Shown piece by piece: positions 1-12,055 of a stretch of 64,000 nucleotides of DNA; within the stretch, counting starts at the first letter, position 1; every line of letters begins with the position of its first letter. Below the pieces are notes generated by a model, which searched no databases, was not told where the DNA came from, and worked only from the letters and a program-made list of their open reading frames with translations. The stretch spans positions 13,668,739 to 13,732,738 of the forward strand of contig NC_080701.1 of assembly GCF_030445035.2 (NCBI RefSeq), written 5' to 3'. This DNA comes from Dasypus novemcinctus (lineage: Eukaryota > Chordata > Mammalia > Cingulata > Dasypodidae). The translations under genes and the position numbers were made by a program.

Positions 1-99
1 TGGTACCAAAATCTGCATTAGTTTCCTAGGGTAGTCATAACAAATTATTACTGTGACAGGTAAAAATATACCCTTAGAGCTAGAACTGGCAAAAAGACC

Positions 100-215
100 A
101 TTTGGTTCTACCACCTTATTTTATAGTTATGAATACTGAGTCTCAGAAAGTTAAATGAACTGCCTTGCGTTACACTGTTAAGTTGTGCAAGAATTAGGGT
201 GAGAATACCACTTTC
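100..215 (-). repeat. MIR-like SINE fragment
   Basis: The sequence 'ttatgaatactgagtctcag' followed by 'gttaaatgaactgcctt' resembles the reverse complement of the MIR core (AAGTTACTTAACCTCTCTGAG type). The copy is short and diverged. Confidence 0.4.
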
Positions 216-1127
216 CTGACAGTTTAATGTTTTTTCTATTCAGTACTCTCTTCATAAAGTTTTAAATTTGTATTTTTAGATTGAATTGTCTAGAGATATT
301 AGAATGAAAATCTGTGGTTGGTAAATGATGAGGGTGTGTATGTGTATTTTTAAAATTGTGCACCTTTTAAATTGATGCCCAAGTCTCTGAATTCTCTAGA
401 GAAGTTTTCTCATCCTATGTAGTTTTACTCCATCAATGGATTAAGTTGGAAAATTAACTTAACCAGAAAAACACTTAGGCAGTTAATGGAGATGCCTTGC
501 TCAGAGTGAGAAATCATGAAAGATTTGTTGTTGAAAATCTATAATGTATTTTGTTTTTAATTCTGCTTTTTAAAAAAATGTTACTTGGCTTCATTTGGAG
601 TTTTAGTTGAAAAGAAATACAATTCCTTTAAAGAAAGATGCTTTGTACCAAGGACCTGAGATATTTATTTCTGTGCATGGTCATTACCATGGAAACAAAA
701 CAGTGTAAATTTATTCGCACAATGCACAGTATTTACAGTGATTATTGCTCATGCAGGGAAGAGACAGTTGCTCCCTGCTGATCAGGAAGGATCTCATTGC
801 TTCAAACCAGAACTGGGGCTTGCTCACCGTCACATTTCTTTCTGCTCATGAAAGCAAAGGTTAGAGCAATTTTTAGAGTCTGATAAGTGCTAATAGGCAA
901 CATTTACTGCTTTTGTTGTTATTAGTTTATAGACAGTACAATCTCCTTATCCAAAGATAATGCCTAGCAGATATGGAGGGCCATTAGTAAACCAGGGAAA
1001 AATGACTGGATACTAAGTCATGGTGTTTATATTTTGGTTAGAAATTTGAGGGAAAGGATTGGATATTAACTAATTTAAGGAAAGTTAATATTTTTGAGCC
1101 AGGCCTAGTTTGGTTACTCATTTCTTC

Positions 1128-1437
1128 TTTTTTTAAAAATATACTTTAAAAAAATTTTTATAAGATACTTAGATTATATAAATGTTATATAAAAAGTATA
1201 GGAGATTCCCATATGCCCAGTTCCCTTCCTCTCCCACATTTTCCCACATTAACAACATCTTTCATTAGTATGGTACATTCTTTACAATTTGTGAACACAT
1301 TTTGGAGCACTGCCAGTAAACATGGATTATAGTTTACATTCTCTCCCACACAATTTTGTAAGTTTTGACAAGATATATTATGGCCTGTATCTGCCATTGC
1401 AATGTCATTCAGGACAATACCCAAGTCCTGAAAATGC
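1128..1437 (-). repeat. Antisense LINE 3' end (same family as 35,411 and 57,764)
   Basis: A T-rich start is followed by 'gattcccatatgcccagttc' and then 'cattttggagcactgcca', which parallel 57,790-58,040. The order is that of a minus-strand LINE tail. Possible diverged target-site repeats are 'actcatttcttctt' before and 'cctcattttctctt' after. Confidence 0.65.
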
Positions 1438-1689
1438 CTCATTTTCTCTTTACAATACCCCCAAGAAATAGAAACTATTATTTTACCTTTAAAGCAGATG
1501 ATAAAATAAAAACACAGGTAAGTTAAATAACTTGCCTCAAGTCAGAAAGCTAGTAAGTACCTGAGCTATGACTTAACTTTGGTAGTGTAGCTCCAGAGAG
1601 CACGCTAACTATAAACTATGTATATACGTATGTGTCCCTGTGTATATTTATGGCTGTATTTGTGAATGGTATAGTAATGAAAGAGTAGA

Positions 1690-1865
1690 GGCAGTAGCCT
1701 GGAGGCCTGTGTTCTGGTCTGCTCTAGTACAAATATACAGTAGGACCTTAGGCCAGTACTTAATATCTTTGAGCCTCTGATTATTTGTTAGCAATATGAG
1801 TAATAGAATGACTAGGGTAGATGAAAGAGCTCTAACATTCCTTACAGTTCTGAAATTCTATGATT
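1690..1865 (+). repeat. MIR-like SINE
   Basis: The sequence includes 'gaccttaggccagtacttaa' and then 'tctttgagcctctgatta', the conserved MIR core (gaccttgggcaagttacttaacctctctgagcctc type). Confidence 0.55.
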
Positions 1866-2578
1866 TTGATTTTAGACATTCTGCTCAAATCAACCCAAAG
1901 TCACATTTAGCATAGACAAGGATTGTTAACAAGGAAAATGGTGCTACGTTATCCCTTTGTGTTTGTTTCTTGAAATCTTGTTTTAATAAGATTTTTGTAA
2001 ACATAATTGTCATGATAGTAAAGTTTATACTTAGCTACTTTAATAAAAATAATTCCATTTCTTTTTTTAAAAAGATTTAATAGAAAGCATGCTGTTGACG
2101 TTAGCTACACCTATCAGTGTAAAACATAAACGTATGTTTTATACCCAGTATCTTTTCACTGATGTGCCTCTGGTGAAAACTTAACTTAATTTCAGCCCCA
2201 CTTACTTTGTTTGAAGGGTTTGCCTTATTTAGGCCCGTTCTTGCAAATCTGTGTCTTAGAAATAATAGTAAACAACATAAATGTCTTAATATTGATCTAT
2301 GATATGATTTATTTTTGTTTTCAGTCATACACTTAGGAAGATGGTCAAATTATAAATCATTGTATCTTTATATTTACACGTCATTTTTGTTCTACATGTT
2401 TAGATTACTTGTGTTCACCTTTTCAACATCCAAACTTATCCCTTAGCCATAGCGTCCTCATCAGTTGAATAAAACAATATATTCATGATAGAGAGCTTCA
2501 CATTGCCTGAATTATATCATATAACCTCATCAGATTCAGTTAGAACCTTGTCAGGGTTCAGTTAGAAAGCTCATAATC

Positions 2579-3035
2579 CATTGTATTAGTTTCCGTGGGC
2601 TGCCATAACCAGGCATTATAAGCTTGTGACTTAAAACAACAGAAATGTATTCTCCTGTAGTTCTGGAGGCTGGAAGTCTGAAATCAGGTGTTGGCCAAGC
2701 CATGCTCCTTCTTAAGCCTCTGAGGGAGGAGGTTTCTTTGCCTCTTCCACCTTCTCGTAGCCCCAAATAGTTTCTGACTTGTGGCAGCAGAACTCCATTC
2801 TCTACGTCCATCTCCCCACGGCCATCTTCCCCTGTGCCTACAACATCTTCCTTCTGTGCAAATGTCCCTCTTCTTAGAAGAATACCTGTCGATTGGATTA
2901 GGGCCCATCCTAATCTATTAAGAGCTCATCTTAACTAATGACCTGCAAAGGTTCTCTTTCCAGTAAGGTCACTTTTACAGATATCAGGTAGTACTGAAAA
3001 CTATTTTTGGAGGGATACAGTTCAACCTATACTAC
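2579..3035 (+). repeat. Old mammalian interspersed repeat, copy A
   Basis: It opens with 'ttgtattagtttccgtgggc' and contains 'gttctggaggctggaagtc' and 'gattggattagggcccatcc'. This is a pattern seen widely in mammalian genomes. I do not assign a family name. A related copy lies at 7,550-7,960. Confidence 0.65.
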
Positions 3036-3483
3036 CCACTCTAATTTAAACAGAATATATTTATTACAGGATGTTAAATGATTTACAGTATTGTTGACAA
3101 GATCGTACCACAAGATTGACTACCAAGAGAGCTGCTGCCTCTTCTGTGATCATGAAACTGTTTAGTTCTAAACGGTATTTAGTAGGAAGCTGCAACAATC
3201 AGGTTCTACATCTGCTTGCTCTAGGAACCACACTGCAGCTGCTACAATCTCTAGCAACAAAATGGATGCCTTTTAATACTTACAGAGCTCGTAGTTATGT
3301 GCTAGGTACTTTGCTGATACTTTCTTGTAGAAAGCAAACACTTCCACAATCATGTGTGCCTGCAGAAACAGCTGAGGAGTAGCCTTTGTCTCACTTCCAG
3401 TATTTTCATGTCATGCAAATAGACATCTGATTAGTGGGATGTATCTAGACTGCAAGGGAGTTTGAGAATTTGTGTTTGTAGAT

Positions 3484-3710
3484 CAGGGGTTCTTAACCTT
3501 TTTTGTTCTACGGTCCCCTTTGCCATTCAGGTTAATTAATACTACTGTAATTTATGTATTGCATACATTGATCAGTGAAGGAAATGCTAGAATTCAGTTA
3601 GATGTCAGAGAAAATAAAGATGATTTTTTTCAATTCAAGAGCATGAACCACCTGAAATCTTTCCACCGTCCCTTTGGAGGGGTCCATGGACCCCTGGTTA
3701 AGAACCCCTG
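3484..3710. mobile_element. Short non-autonomous hAT-type DNA transposon
   Basis: The element is 227 bp with inverted ends: CAGGGGTTCTTAACCT at the left and GGTTAAGAACCCCTG at the right. It is flanked by an 8-bp target-site repeat, TTGTAGAT and CTGTAGGT (6 of 8 match), which is typical of hAT insertions. No transposase is encoded. A longer relative is at 38,695-39,703. Confidence 0.85.
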
Positions 3711-3789
3711 CTGTAGGTAGATGTCAGAATGACTCTTGAATTACATTACCTTCTGCCGTATTCACCACTAATATAAGAGCAATTTTTCT

Positions 3790-4440
3790 ATTTTTTAAAT
3801 TTTCTTTTTAACAAATCAATTTTATTGATACATTTTAATAAAGCATAAATCCATCCAAAGTGTACCATCAGTGGTATTTGGTATAATCACATAGGTACAC
3901 ATTCATTACTTCAATCATCATTAGAACATTTTCATTATTCCAGTAATAATAATAGAAATAAAAAACAGACAAAAACTCATCACCTCTTAATCTCTCTATG
4001 CTTCCCTTGCTGTACATAGTTGCTATTCTGTTTTCATCTCTCTAGTTTATTTGTATTTATATTTTGTAAAAACAATATTATGTATATAATAATTACCCAC
4101 ATTCATATTTCACATGAGGCTTTACTATGTTATATGGTCCCATGTTATAATTTTTAGCTTTCCTTCTAGTAATACACATGACCTTGGACTTTCCCTTTCA
4201 ACCACCATCATACCTATATAATAACTCTGTTAGTTACAAACACTGTGATGTACTTTCACCATTTCCATTCATTTCCAGAGATTTATAAACAACGCTTTTA
4301 CCAATTCTGCACACATGAATCCTCAGCTTTCCATTCTCTACCTTCATTCTATTTTTGGTGTCCTAGAGCCTAATTATTAATTCCATGAGTTTACACAATA
4401 TGTTTAGTTCATAATAGCACAGTCAGATGCTTTTAGACAG
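3790..4440 (-). mobile_element. Antisense L1-type 3' end fragment
   Basis: The segment starts with a T-rich tract and runs 651 bp. It is flanked by GAGCAATTTTTC at 3,777 and GAGCAATTTTTTC at 4,441. These are nearly perfect target-site repeats, showing insertion by target-primed reverse transcription with the A tail toward low coordinates. No ORF survives. Confidence 0.7.
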
Positions 4441-5244
4441 GAGCAATTTTTTCATAATGCCCTAAGTTCATATACTATTATATACATTTAAAAGTAGTAT
4501 TTACGTGTGTAATATGAATATCAGAGGTAGTAAAAGGACAAAGTGAATGGAAAAAGATGTGATGGTGGAGACAGTTGTTTCCATTAGACAAGACAATTGC
4601 ATATGACAGACCACCTTCCCCAAGGTTTCTGGAACTTAATGGCTATGAAGAATCTCTCATAGGAATTTCCTCTTCACTTAGGACAACGCAAACCCAAAGC
4701 ATCAACTGTTTGGCATGCACCTGCTCTTCCTGGAGTAGGTCTGTGAGGCAGTTAAATCATAAATGATTAAGTAAACTTGGCAGTCCATCATGAACAAAAG
4801 TACAGTAAAAATAGCTCTGACGTGGAAACCAAATTGTTGCATTGCCACTCACTGAAGACAAGTGATGGGCCGCACCGCTTTAAACACCCATGTTCTAATC
4901 TTGAACTGTAGATTATGATCACTGCTTTTAAATAATATGAATATGTAAATAAAAACTCTGAATAGCAAAGGTTAAAGCTATTACATAAACCATTTCAAAC
5001 CTGTACATTGGGAAGTGCATCTGAATTATGCCTGAAATTTCTTGCCATTATGTGTAAGACAAAAGGAACCCTTTTTTCATTTTATATTTATGATCTAAAT
5101 ATTCAGAGCCAACAGGAGTGGCCATGAAAATTTTATAGGTATTTAGTGGTATTCAAAGCATCCATACTTTAAAAATACATATTTTTACTTGACCTGTTTA
5201 ATTCAATAATTATTTTTGTATGCTGATTTTCTTCCTAATTTCAG

Positions 5245-5418
5245 AATTCTCAGCGTCTTGCAGATAAATATCGCAGTCACAGACTCTTTGGCACTGGCAA
5301 GGACCATACCGAGAGATGGTGGAAAACGCTTGCTCGTCAGCTCGTGACTGAAGGATTTTTAATAGAAGTTCCTGCGCTTAATAACAGATTTGTAACGATT
5401 TGCACCCTTACGGAAAAG
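5245..5418 (+). CDS. WRN: WRN exon 25: RQC winged helix
   Basis: The exon is 174 bp, 58 codons, phase 0 to 0, with acceptor 'atttcag' and donor AAG|gtaaatg. The product starts [20 protein letters not shown] and matches the human winged-helix part of the RQC domain, which binds the duplex end and helps unwind it. The SWWKAF-type recognition helix of human appears as RWWKTL. The strand-separating beta-wing reads [13 protein letters not shown] against the human EVSRYNKFMKIC, so the wing is one residue longer, while the Phe that I equate with human F1037 (the wedge residue) is kept. Identification rests on protein similarity recalled from memory. Confidence 0.97.
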
Positions 5419-5508
5419 GTAAATGCAAAAGGTAAACAAGGTAGAAGTCTACCTTTTTGACTTATTTTTTCTCATTTTGCATTAAAAGATTCTTCTTATG
5501 TTTCATAG

Positions 5509-5606
5509 GGTAGACATTGGCTTGATAAAGCGAATAAAGAATCTCCTCAGAGACTTATGCTTCAAGCAAATGAAGAATTGTGTCCAAGAAAGTTTTCTCT
5601 GCCAAG
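5509..5606 (+). CDS. WRN: WRN exon 26: end of RQC domain
   Basis: The exon is 98 bp and enters in phase 0 after 'cttatgtttcatag'. It reads [12 protein letters not shown], then [17 protein letters not shown], and leaves two bases of a Ser codon at the donor AAG|gttcat. It matches human GRNWLHKANTES and [13 protein letters not shown], with one extra residue (PQR against QS). It closes the winged helix and begins the linker to HRDC. The donor is weak after the GT (gttcat). Confidence 0.96.
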
Positions 5607-5937
5607 GTTCATTATTCTGTTTTTGTTTTTGTTTTTTAATTTCTGGGCTTTTTGTTGTTGTTTAAACCATTCAAAATTTACCAGTTTATAGGCTCTGCAC
5701 ATGGAGTACAGATATGTTTTTATGGACCTCCTTAATCAGTTTAGGGGTGGGTATCAATGGGAGAAAGCGAAGTCATGGAACACTATCTTGATTGAGAGGA
5801 AGTCATTGACCCTATTACCTAAAAGTTTGTTTTCCACTAATTAAAAAAGCAGTATTGAGATCAGTGTTGATGAAACCACATACTGTTTCTCCTTCTTATA
5901 TGGAGAAGGTGGAAAGGGAATATTTGTGTTGGCTACC

Positions 5938-6343
5938 TTTTTTTTTTTAAGATTTATTTTATTTATTTCTCTCCCCTTCCCCCCTGTTGTCTGCCCTCCA
6001 TGTCCATTCACTGTGTGTTCTTCTGCATCTGCTTACATTATCAGGTGGCACTGGGAATCTGTGTCTCTTTTTTGTTGTGTCATCTTGCTGCATCAGCTCT
6101 CCGTGTGTGCAGCATCACTCCTGGGTGGGCTGTGCTTTTTTTCACGCAGTGTGGCTCTCCTTGCAGAGTGCACACTTTGCGCATGGGCCACCCCTGTGTA
6201 GGGGTGCATAGGATGGCATCCTTACATGTGACAGCACTGTGCGTGGGCCAGCTCACCACACGGTCAGGAGGCCCTGTGGGTCAAACCCTGGACCCTCCAT
6301 ATGGTAGGCAGATGCTCTATCAGTTGAGCCACATCCGCTTCCC
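5938..6343 (-). mobile_element. DAS-type SINE, antisense in intron 26
   Basis: The minus strand reads a tRNA-like head at the right end (6,343 downward, A box 'tggctcaactgatagagca'), a GC-rich body, and an A tail at 5,938. Flanking repeats are TTGGCTACC before and TTGGCTGCC after. The open frames inside are a by-product of the GC-rich SINE body and recur in every copy. Confidence 0.9.
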
Positions 6344-6559
6344 TTGGCTGCCTTTCAGTACCTTTACAGACTGACCTTTATCAGTGTCTTCCTGTTCAAC
6401 TTCCCAGAGATTTTTTAAAAAATCAGTTTAAAAAATGTACAATTCTAAAAGGGTAATTTAATCTCATCTACCTTTCTGAAAGTGGGGTGTGAAGATTCAT
6501 GAATTAGATAATTACATTTTAACATTTAACATCATTTAATTGACTTTTTTTTTTTTCAG

Positions 6560-6632
6560 TTCTAAAACAGTATCTGCAGGCACTGAACAGTATTCCTCTA
6601 ACCAGGTATCAATTGCATTAACTGCAGAGAAA
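6560..6632 (+). CDS. WRN: WRN exon 27: RQC-HRDC linker (donor uncertain)
   Basis: The acceptor 'ttttttttcag' precedes TTCTAAAACA; the first base completes the Ser codon begun in exon 26. The product SKTVSAGTEQYSSNQ and then VSIALTAEK aligns with human SKTVSSGTKEHCYNQ and VPVELSTEKK. Two donors keep phase 0 into exon 28. One is a strong CAG|gtatca after 6,605, which would drop nine residues; the other is a poor AAA|gttttt after 6,632, which is nearest to the human border. I list the longer form. A third donor, AG|gtagtt at 6,647, would break the frame. Confidence 0.85.
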
Positions 6633-7433
6633 GTTTTTTTAAAGAGGTAGTTCTTATTTATTTAGTTCTTTATTGAAGCAGCTCCTATATTAAAATTTTA
6701 GATTTTGGTTTCCCTTCAGTTAAAGAGAAAAATGGCATATATAGCAAAGCATAAATTATGGAAAGACAAGTGATATGAATAGAATAAAATATGAGGTATA
6801 TGATTTCTGGAGTTATTAAGATAGTTCAGCAGTATTTGAAAAAGTAACTTATTTTGTTTCTTTTAGCCTATTTTTATGACCCATTTAGTTTATGACTTAT
6901 AGTTGACAGATAAGTAAGCCTGATTTGTAAATGTTCTCATTACAGATACACACACACACACCATGCACCCTTACATCATTTCTTGCCTTGTTTTTGGATT
7001 TTCGATAGCTCTTACAGACTAAAGACTTAAATACTTATGCTGTCAGATTTCAGATAATTAGAACACTAGGGTAATGGACAAATGTGCTGTTAGGTTTTCT
7101 GGTGAACATTTTTTGCTTTATTAACTAAAATATACAGGATTTATGGAATCATATTTATACTTTTGGCTCTTGCTATGTCTCAGAACATTTTTTTTAATCT
7201 CAGTTGCTGTGGATTTGGGAGAAATGGGACAATAGGTTGCATTTCTAACTGCCTCTAGAACCCTAGAAGTTGATATTCATTATTTCCAGGTGATTTATTT
7301 GATAAATACATAAAAAATGACTAATCATCAGAAGAAAATTGTCATTATGAGCTTTCGCATCTTATTTTCACATTTACAAGTATTTTGAAACATAATATTC
7401 ATGTTTTAATGGTATTCATTTGTTTAAAAGCAG

Positions 7434-7507
7434 TCTAACTTGGAGAAGATGCCTTCTTACAAAGCATATGATGAAACTTCTTCTGGGAGTAACATTCTTA
7501 ATAAAAG
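7434..7507 (+). CDS. WRN: WRN exon 28: linker
   Basis: The exon is 74 bp with acceptor 'tttaaaagcag' and donor AAAAG|gtatag. It begins SNLEKMPSYKAYDETSSGSN against human [20 protein letters not shown] and leaves two bases (AG) of a Ser codon. This is a low-complexity, Ser-rich linker between RQC and HRDC. An in-frame CAG just before the chosen border could add one residue if the upstream AG were used. Confidence 0.95.
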
Positions 7508-7549
7508 GTATAGAGTTTAAAATTTTTTATTTTCTTTAATTACTTTATC

Positions 7550-7960
7550 AGCTGTTGTAGTTTGCCAGGGCTGCTATAACAAAGTACCACAGTCTAGTTG
7601 GTTTAAAGAACAGGAATTGTCGTCTCAATTTTGCAGGCTAGAAGGCCAAAATAAAGGCGTCAGCAGGCCATGCCTCCAGGTCTGCGGCGCTGTGGAGGTG
7701 GCCTGCTGGCCGTCGAATCTCAGTCTCTGCCTTGTCATTGGCCTTCTCTCTTCCTGCCTCTTTCCTACTTACAGCATCCAGGTTTCCTCTGTCTCTAAGG
7801 ACTAGCAATTATTCGTTCAGGCCCACCTTGCTGAGTTTGGCCTCAGCTTAACTAGTACCAGCTCCTAGGATTACATTAACGAATGAGTTCACATCCACAG
7901 TACCTGGGGTTAGGACTTGAACATGTCTTTGCCGAGGACATGATTCAACCATAAGACTTT
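7550..7960 (+). repeat. Old mammalian interspersed repeat, copy B
   Basis: It contains 'tttgccagggctgctataac' and then 'gtaccacagtctagttggtt', the same family as 2,579-3,035 but more diverged and GC-richer in the middle. It lies in intron 28. Confidence 0.6.
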
Positions 7961-8107
7961 CTCTTTTTTTATTACTAAAGAGAAAGTACTACCCAGTTTG
8001 GGCTATTTCATTGGCAGAAGGAAGTTAAAGAATAAGCCTACAGTATTACAATTATTAAAGCAGATAAATAAAATAATAAAATAATTTAATAGCTAAAATT
8101 TGAGTCT

Positions 8108-8320
8108 TATTGTTTATCAGGGTTCATGCTAAGTGCTGCATGTTTTATATGTATTAGCTCATTTAATTCTCACAACAGCCCATGAGTTAGCTACTATTAT
8201 TATTCATTTGAGGATACTTTGGGTTAAGAAGTTAAGTCACTTGATCAAGAGCGTACACTTATGGCAAAGCTGGCTTTCAAGTCTATTTGTCTACTTCTAG
8301 CATCTAAACACCATTTGATT
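8108..8320 (-). repeat. MIR SINE
   Basis: The sequence 'tgtattagctcatttaattc' followed by 'tcacaacagcccatgag' is the reverse complement of the MIR 3' core, and 'aagttaagtcacttgatcaa' matches its central box. Confidence 0.75.
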
Positions 8321-9288
8321 ATTTTTTGTATGAGGTATCTATTCCCACCTCGTTTTTAGGAAAGACTTCATGACGAATAAAATGGTAGATAAAAGCTAGT
8401 GGAAAATATATGATGGTAAACCTAATATACTTTTAAACATAGTATTTGATTTGCTGTCTTATTGAAAGTGTGAAACGTACAGAATTACAAAAGGGCTGAA
8501 GATAGAGAGTTTGAAAACAATGTTAGGGCCTATATTAAGTATGTACAGATAAAATGGACTTCATTTACGTCCATTCCAGCGTAAACTGACATGCTCTGAA
8601 ACTGTAATGCACTCTTTAATGGTTTCCTCCCTTGGAAAGCACTTCTCTGGATCTGATAAAACATTTACCATAATGCCAGTCTCTCCACCCAAAACAATTT
8701 CTTTTTGTTTGGATATGTAATATGTGATAACTGTTTCATGTAAACAAAAGTTTAAGCACTGTGAAAACAATATATCATTCAATTTACTGAGCCATTTCTT
8801 CATTGCAGCATTTACTGTGTTTTCACTACGCCTCTTCTTTGTGCCACATACCACTGGAATTTGGGGGGAATAAAGAGACATAGTTACTGGGAGAGTTTAT
8901 AGTCTAGTGGAATATAGATAGAGGAATATAAAATTATAATCCAGGTAATGATACTGTAGAAATACATAGAGGCTTAAACCAGGCTTCCCAGAAAAAAAAG
9001 TGACACTTGACGTTAGTCAGGGGAAGTCAGGAACAGTTTTCTAAGCAAAGGATGGCTCAAATAGCCTGGAAGGAAGAGAGAGTAGGATGTAACTGAGGAA
9101 CTCAACGGTATGACAAGAGATTATCTGGTAGAGGGAAACAAGAGAATGGTAAATTTTAAGGCTGGAGAATTAAATAGGGGCTACAATACCCAGTTCCTTT
9201 CAGGCATTAGACTTGATCATAAAAGCAATTGGGACCAAAAGAAAGGGTTAAAGCAGAAGAGTGACATGATCAAGTTTATGATTTAGAA

Positions 9289-9520
9289 CAGGGGTTGACA
9301 AACACTCTGTAAAAAGTCCAGTGATACCGTTAGGTTTTGCTGACCCTGTGGTCTCTGTTGCAGTCACTCAACTCTGCCATTGTAGCCTGGAAATATCCAT
9401 AGACTACGTTTAAGTGATATGAGCATAGCCGTATTCCAATAAACCTTTATCTACGGACACTAAAATTTGATTTTCATATAATTTCCACATTGCAAACTGT
9501 TCTTCCTCTGACTTTTTTTT
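9289..9520. repeat. hAT-type transposon remnant
   Basis: It starts CAGGGGTTGACAAACA and contains 'gtggtctctgttgcagtca' and 'ccaataaacctttatctac'. This is a widespread mammalian non-autonomous DNA transposon pattern. The right end is not clear. Confidence 0.55.
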
Positions 9521-10084
9521 AAAAAAACATTTAAAAATGTCAAACCGTTCTTAGCTTACAAACCTTACCAAAACAGCAGGATTTGGCCCAGGAGCTCTAG
9601 TTTGCCTATGCTCAATTAATCTCTCTTGCTGTGGAGGGAGTGAATTCATTGCAGGAGAATCAGAATGATTGCAGAGGAACAAATTAGGAGGCCATTGTAT
9701 TCTTTGCAAGAGATGATGGTAGCTTAAGTGAAGTAAGGAAAATGGCATCGTGAATGGAGAATTTTTAAAGATATTTAGGAGTTAGAATTATTGGGACTTG
9801 GTAATTGAAAAGATGGGTGGGTTAAGGAAGAAGAAGGGCTTGAAGATGACTGTTCGGCTCCTGGCTTAGATTCCTGGGTAAGAGTGTTGTCTGATTCACG
9901 AATATGTGCAACATAAGAGGAGTAACAGGCTTGAGGGTTTGGTTATTTAGGGGATGAGGTTAAAATCAGGAGTTTAGTGGTAGACACAGTGAGTTTGGGA
10001 TCCCTGTGTAGTGGCCCAAAAGTCAATTTTAATCTGTGGATTTAATGCACAAACTGAGCAGGATGCATATTTATCAACTGCTTT

Positions 10085-10320
10085 ATTATTTTAAAATTTC
10101 ATTGAAATGATATATGTACACGGTTTAAAAAGTCAAATGGTACTAGAAGGCTTATAATGACGCACACCATTCCTTATGCTTCCCAAAGCCACCTTTTCCA
10201 TTCTAGAGAAGCGGTTGCTCTCAATCTTCCAGCTGGTTATTCTGGTGTTTACTTCCATATTTCTAAATGACATGCTTATACTACTATTTTTGACTTAACA
10301 ATTTTAGAAATTTTGTTTTG
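10085..10320 (-). repeat. Probable antisense L1 3' end fragment
   Basis: The sequence 'tcattgaaatgatatatgta' followed by 'tggtactagaaggcttataa' resembles old L1 3' ends in reverse orientation. The assignment is weak. The rest of intron 28 (8,330-9,280 and 10,330-11,760) shows nothing I can name. Confidence 0.4.
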
Positions 10321-11771
10321 ACTTTCTACCATGGTAGATTAGGGCTTATCTCATATCCTGTTCCATCACTTTCCCTCCTTCCATCTCTCTTCTCATACTA
10401 CAACATAATTATATCACACATTTTCTTCATTTTAGCAATTCTTTACACTATGCTATCTACACATGTAATATGTACTACTAAGCCAAGCAGTGTGTTATTA
10501 TGGCACCACTACATTTATTTTCTCTGGTATTAAAATGGTTTTGTTCCTCATTTGTTTGGGTTTTAGTGTCTTATTACTAATGCTGCTTCTCTTATTTCCA
10601 ATCTCTTTTTGTTTGTTTATTTTCTTGGACAATTCCTTAACTTTGTTTTCCCTTCCTTCTAGTGAAGTTTTAATTTCACTTATAGGATGTTTAATTATCT
10701 AAGAATTCTTATGTTTCTTTACCAATACATAGATGCATTCAGTGTCTTCAGTTATCTTTTCTGATGATACTCATTAGAGTTTTTCAACTCTTCTGTGCAC
10801 TTGTAATAGCATTCATAGATAAAACACTTTTTTATCAACTCTTTCTCACTTTATATTTCTGCTTTAGGGACATGTTACCCAGAATTTTGCTAGTATATAT
10901 GATGATAGAATTTCTTTGCAAAATACTTTAAAATGCCATTTTGCAAATAGTACATTAGTAAAAAGATTTCTGAAAAATATTAAAGATGAATATAATTATA
11001 TGATTAAAAATAAAGTTATAATTGTCTTGAATAATGTATTGTTACTAATTCTTTGAACTGGAGTTATCTTTCCCTAGGTTAAAGTTTGTTTTAGCAATTG
11101 GATTTGATAATATAAAATAAAATCTTATATTTTCCCTGTAGTTTCTGAATTCTTGTAATAGGTAAATTAGTAAACATTGCTTAAGTCTCAAGTGTGCCCC
11201 CCCCCAATCAGGAAGTTATTTAAAGTTGGCATTTTTTATATAGACTTTTCCATGCAGTATTGTTTTTTATAAATTTTGCTATTCGTAATTAATTTATCAA
11301 CTAAAAATGCCTCTTGTGAGAATTGATTTTCTATTTAATAGTGTTTTTCCCTTGCTTTTGAAGAACATTCTGAAGTATTTGATTAACCCCATGCTAATGT
11401 CCCCCACCAACCAAAAATCAGTGCTGTCACAGAAAGAATCATAGATTACATCCCTCATAGTTTAAAAAAAAATTATCTTCAGTATGGATTTGGAATAATT
11501 TTTTTTCAAAACGTTTACTTGAGGAAAATAGGGCAAATGCTTTTCTTAAGCATACAAATTTTGTGATTAACTTTAATTACAATTAACATTACCATGATAA
11601 TATTTTAAAAAATGCTAGGCTCTTAGTCATTTAAGTAACAAATGACCTTACTGGTTGTGAAAAATAAATGCTAATGTTAGTATGGAAAGATATTCTCAGT
11701 TTGGATGCAAAATAAAAAATGAACTAAGAGACAGAAAATCTTCCTTTATTATTTTTCTTTAAATATTTTAG

Positions 11772-11859
11772 TATCATGGTGCAATCTCCAGGAAAATGTG
11801 TTCCTGTTCCTTACAAGTCCTCAGAACCTGCTGTTTCAGCCCAAGAACAGGAGACTCAG
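11772..11859 (+). CDS. WRN: WRN exon 29: linker
   Basis: The exon is 88 bp with acceptor 'aaatattttag' and donor CAG|gtaagg, a near-perfect consensus. It starts with the T that completes Ser, then reads IMVQSPGKC and ends AVSAQEQETQ. Human reads IMVQSPEKA and VISAQEQETQ. The middle (VPVPYKSSEP) is longer than the human YSSSQP by a few residues, as expected for a disordered linker. Confidence 0.96.
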
Positions 11860-12055
11860 GTAAGGTTTTTGTAAAAAGACAATTCATTTATGAGAGTCAT
11901 AGTTATGAGCCTTTGCATACTTAAAATCCTATTGCTAGCTTTTGTATTTGAGAGGCTGTATTTTCATTTTAGATAGTTTATAATCTGAAGCTATTAAATT
12001 TTTCTAAGTACATTAAAAAAATGGAATTATTTCTTTGTTTCTTTGTTCTGTTCAG

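Larger units (their letters stand above)
1..5244. other. WRN intron upstream of exon 25 (partial)
   Basis: No further WRN exon was recognised here, so this is read as the 3' part of a large intron. It ends in the polypyrimidine tract and acceptor 'ttcctaatttcag' at 5,232-5,244. It holds MIR-like fragments, two antisense LINE 3' ends, an old interspersed repeat and a short hAT transposon, listed separately. The stretches 210-1,115, 1,870-2,575, 3,040-3,475 and 4,460-5,230 show nothing I can name. Confidence 0.8.

Noticed and set aside
3116-3382. 88-codon frame on the + strand
   Set aside because: It is in a WRN intron, with no homology recognised, no splice-compatible borders and no biased composition. 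Probably chance.
6641-6647. AG|gtagtt as the end of WRN exon 27
   Set aside because: It would leave phase 2 and break the frame into exon 28, which starts in phase 0.
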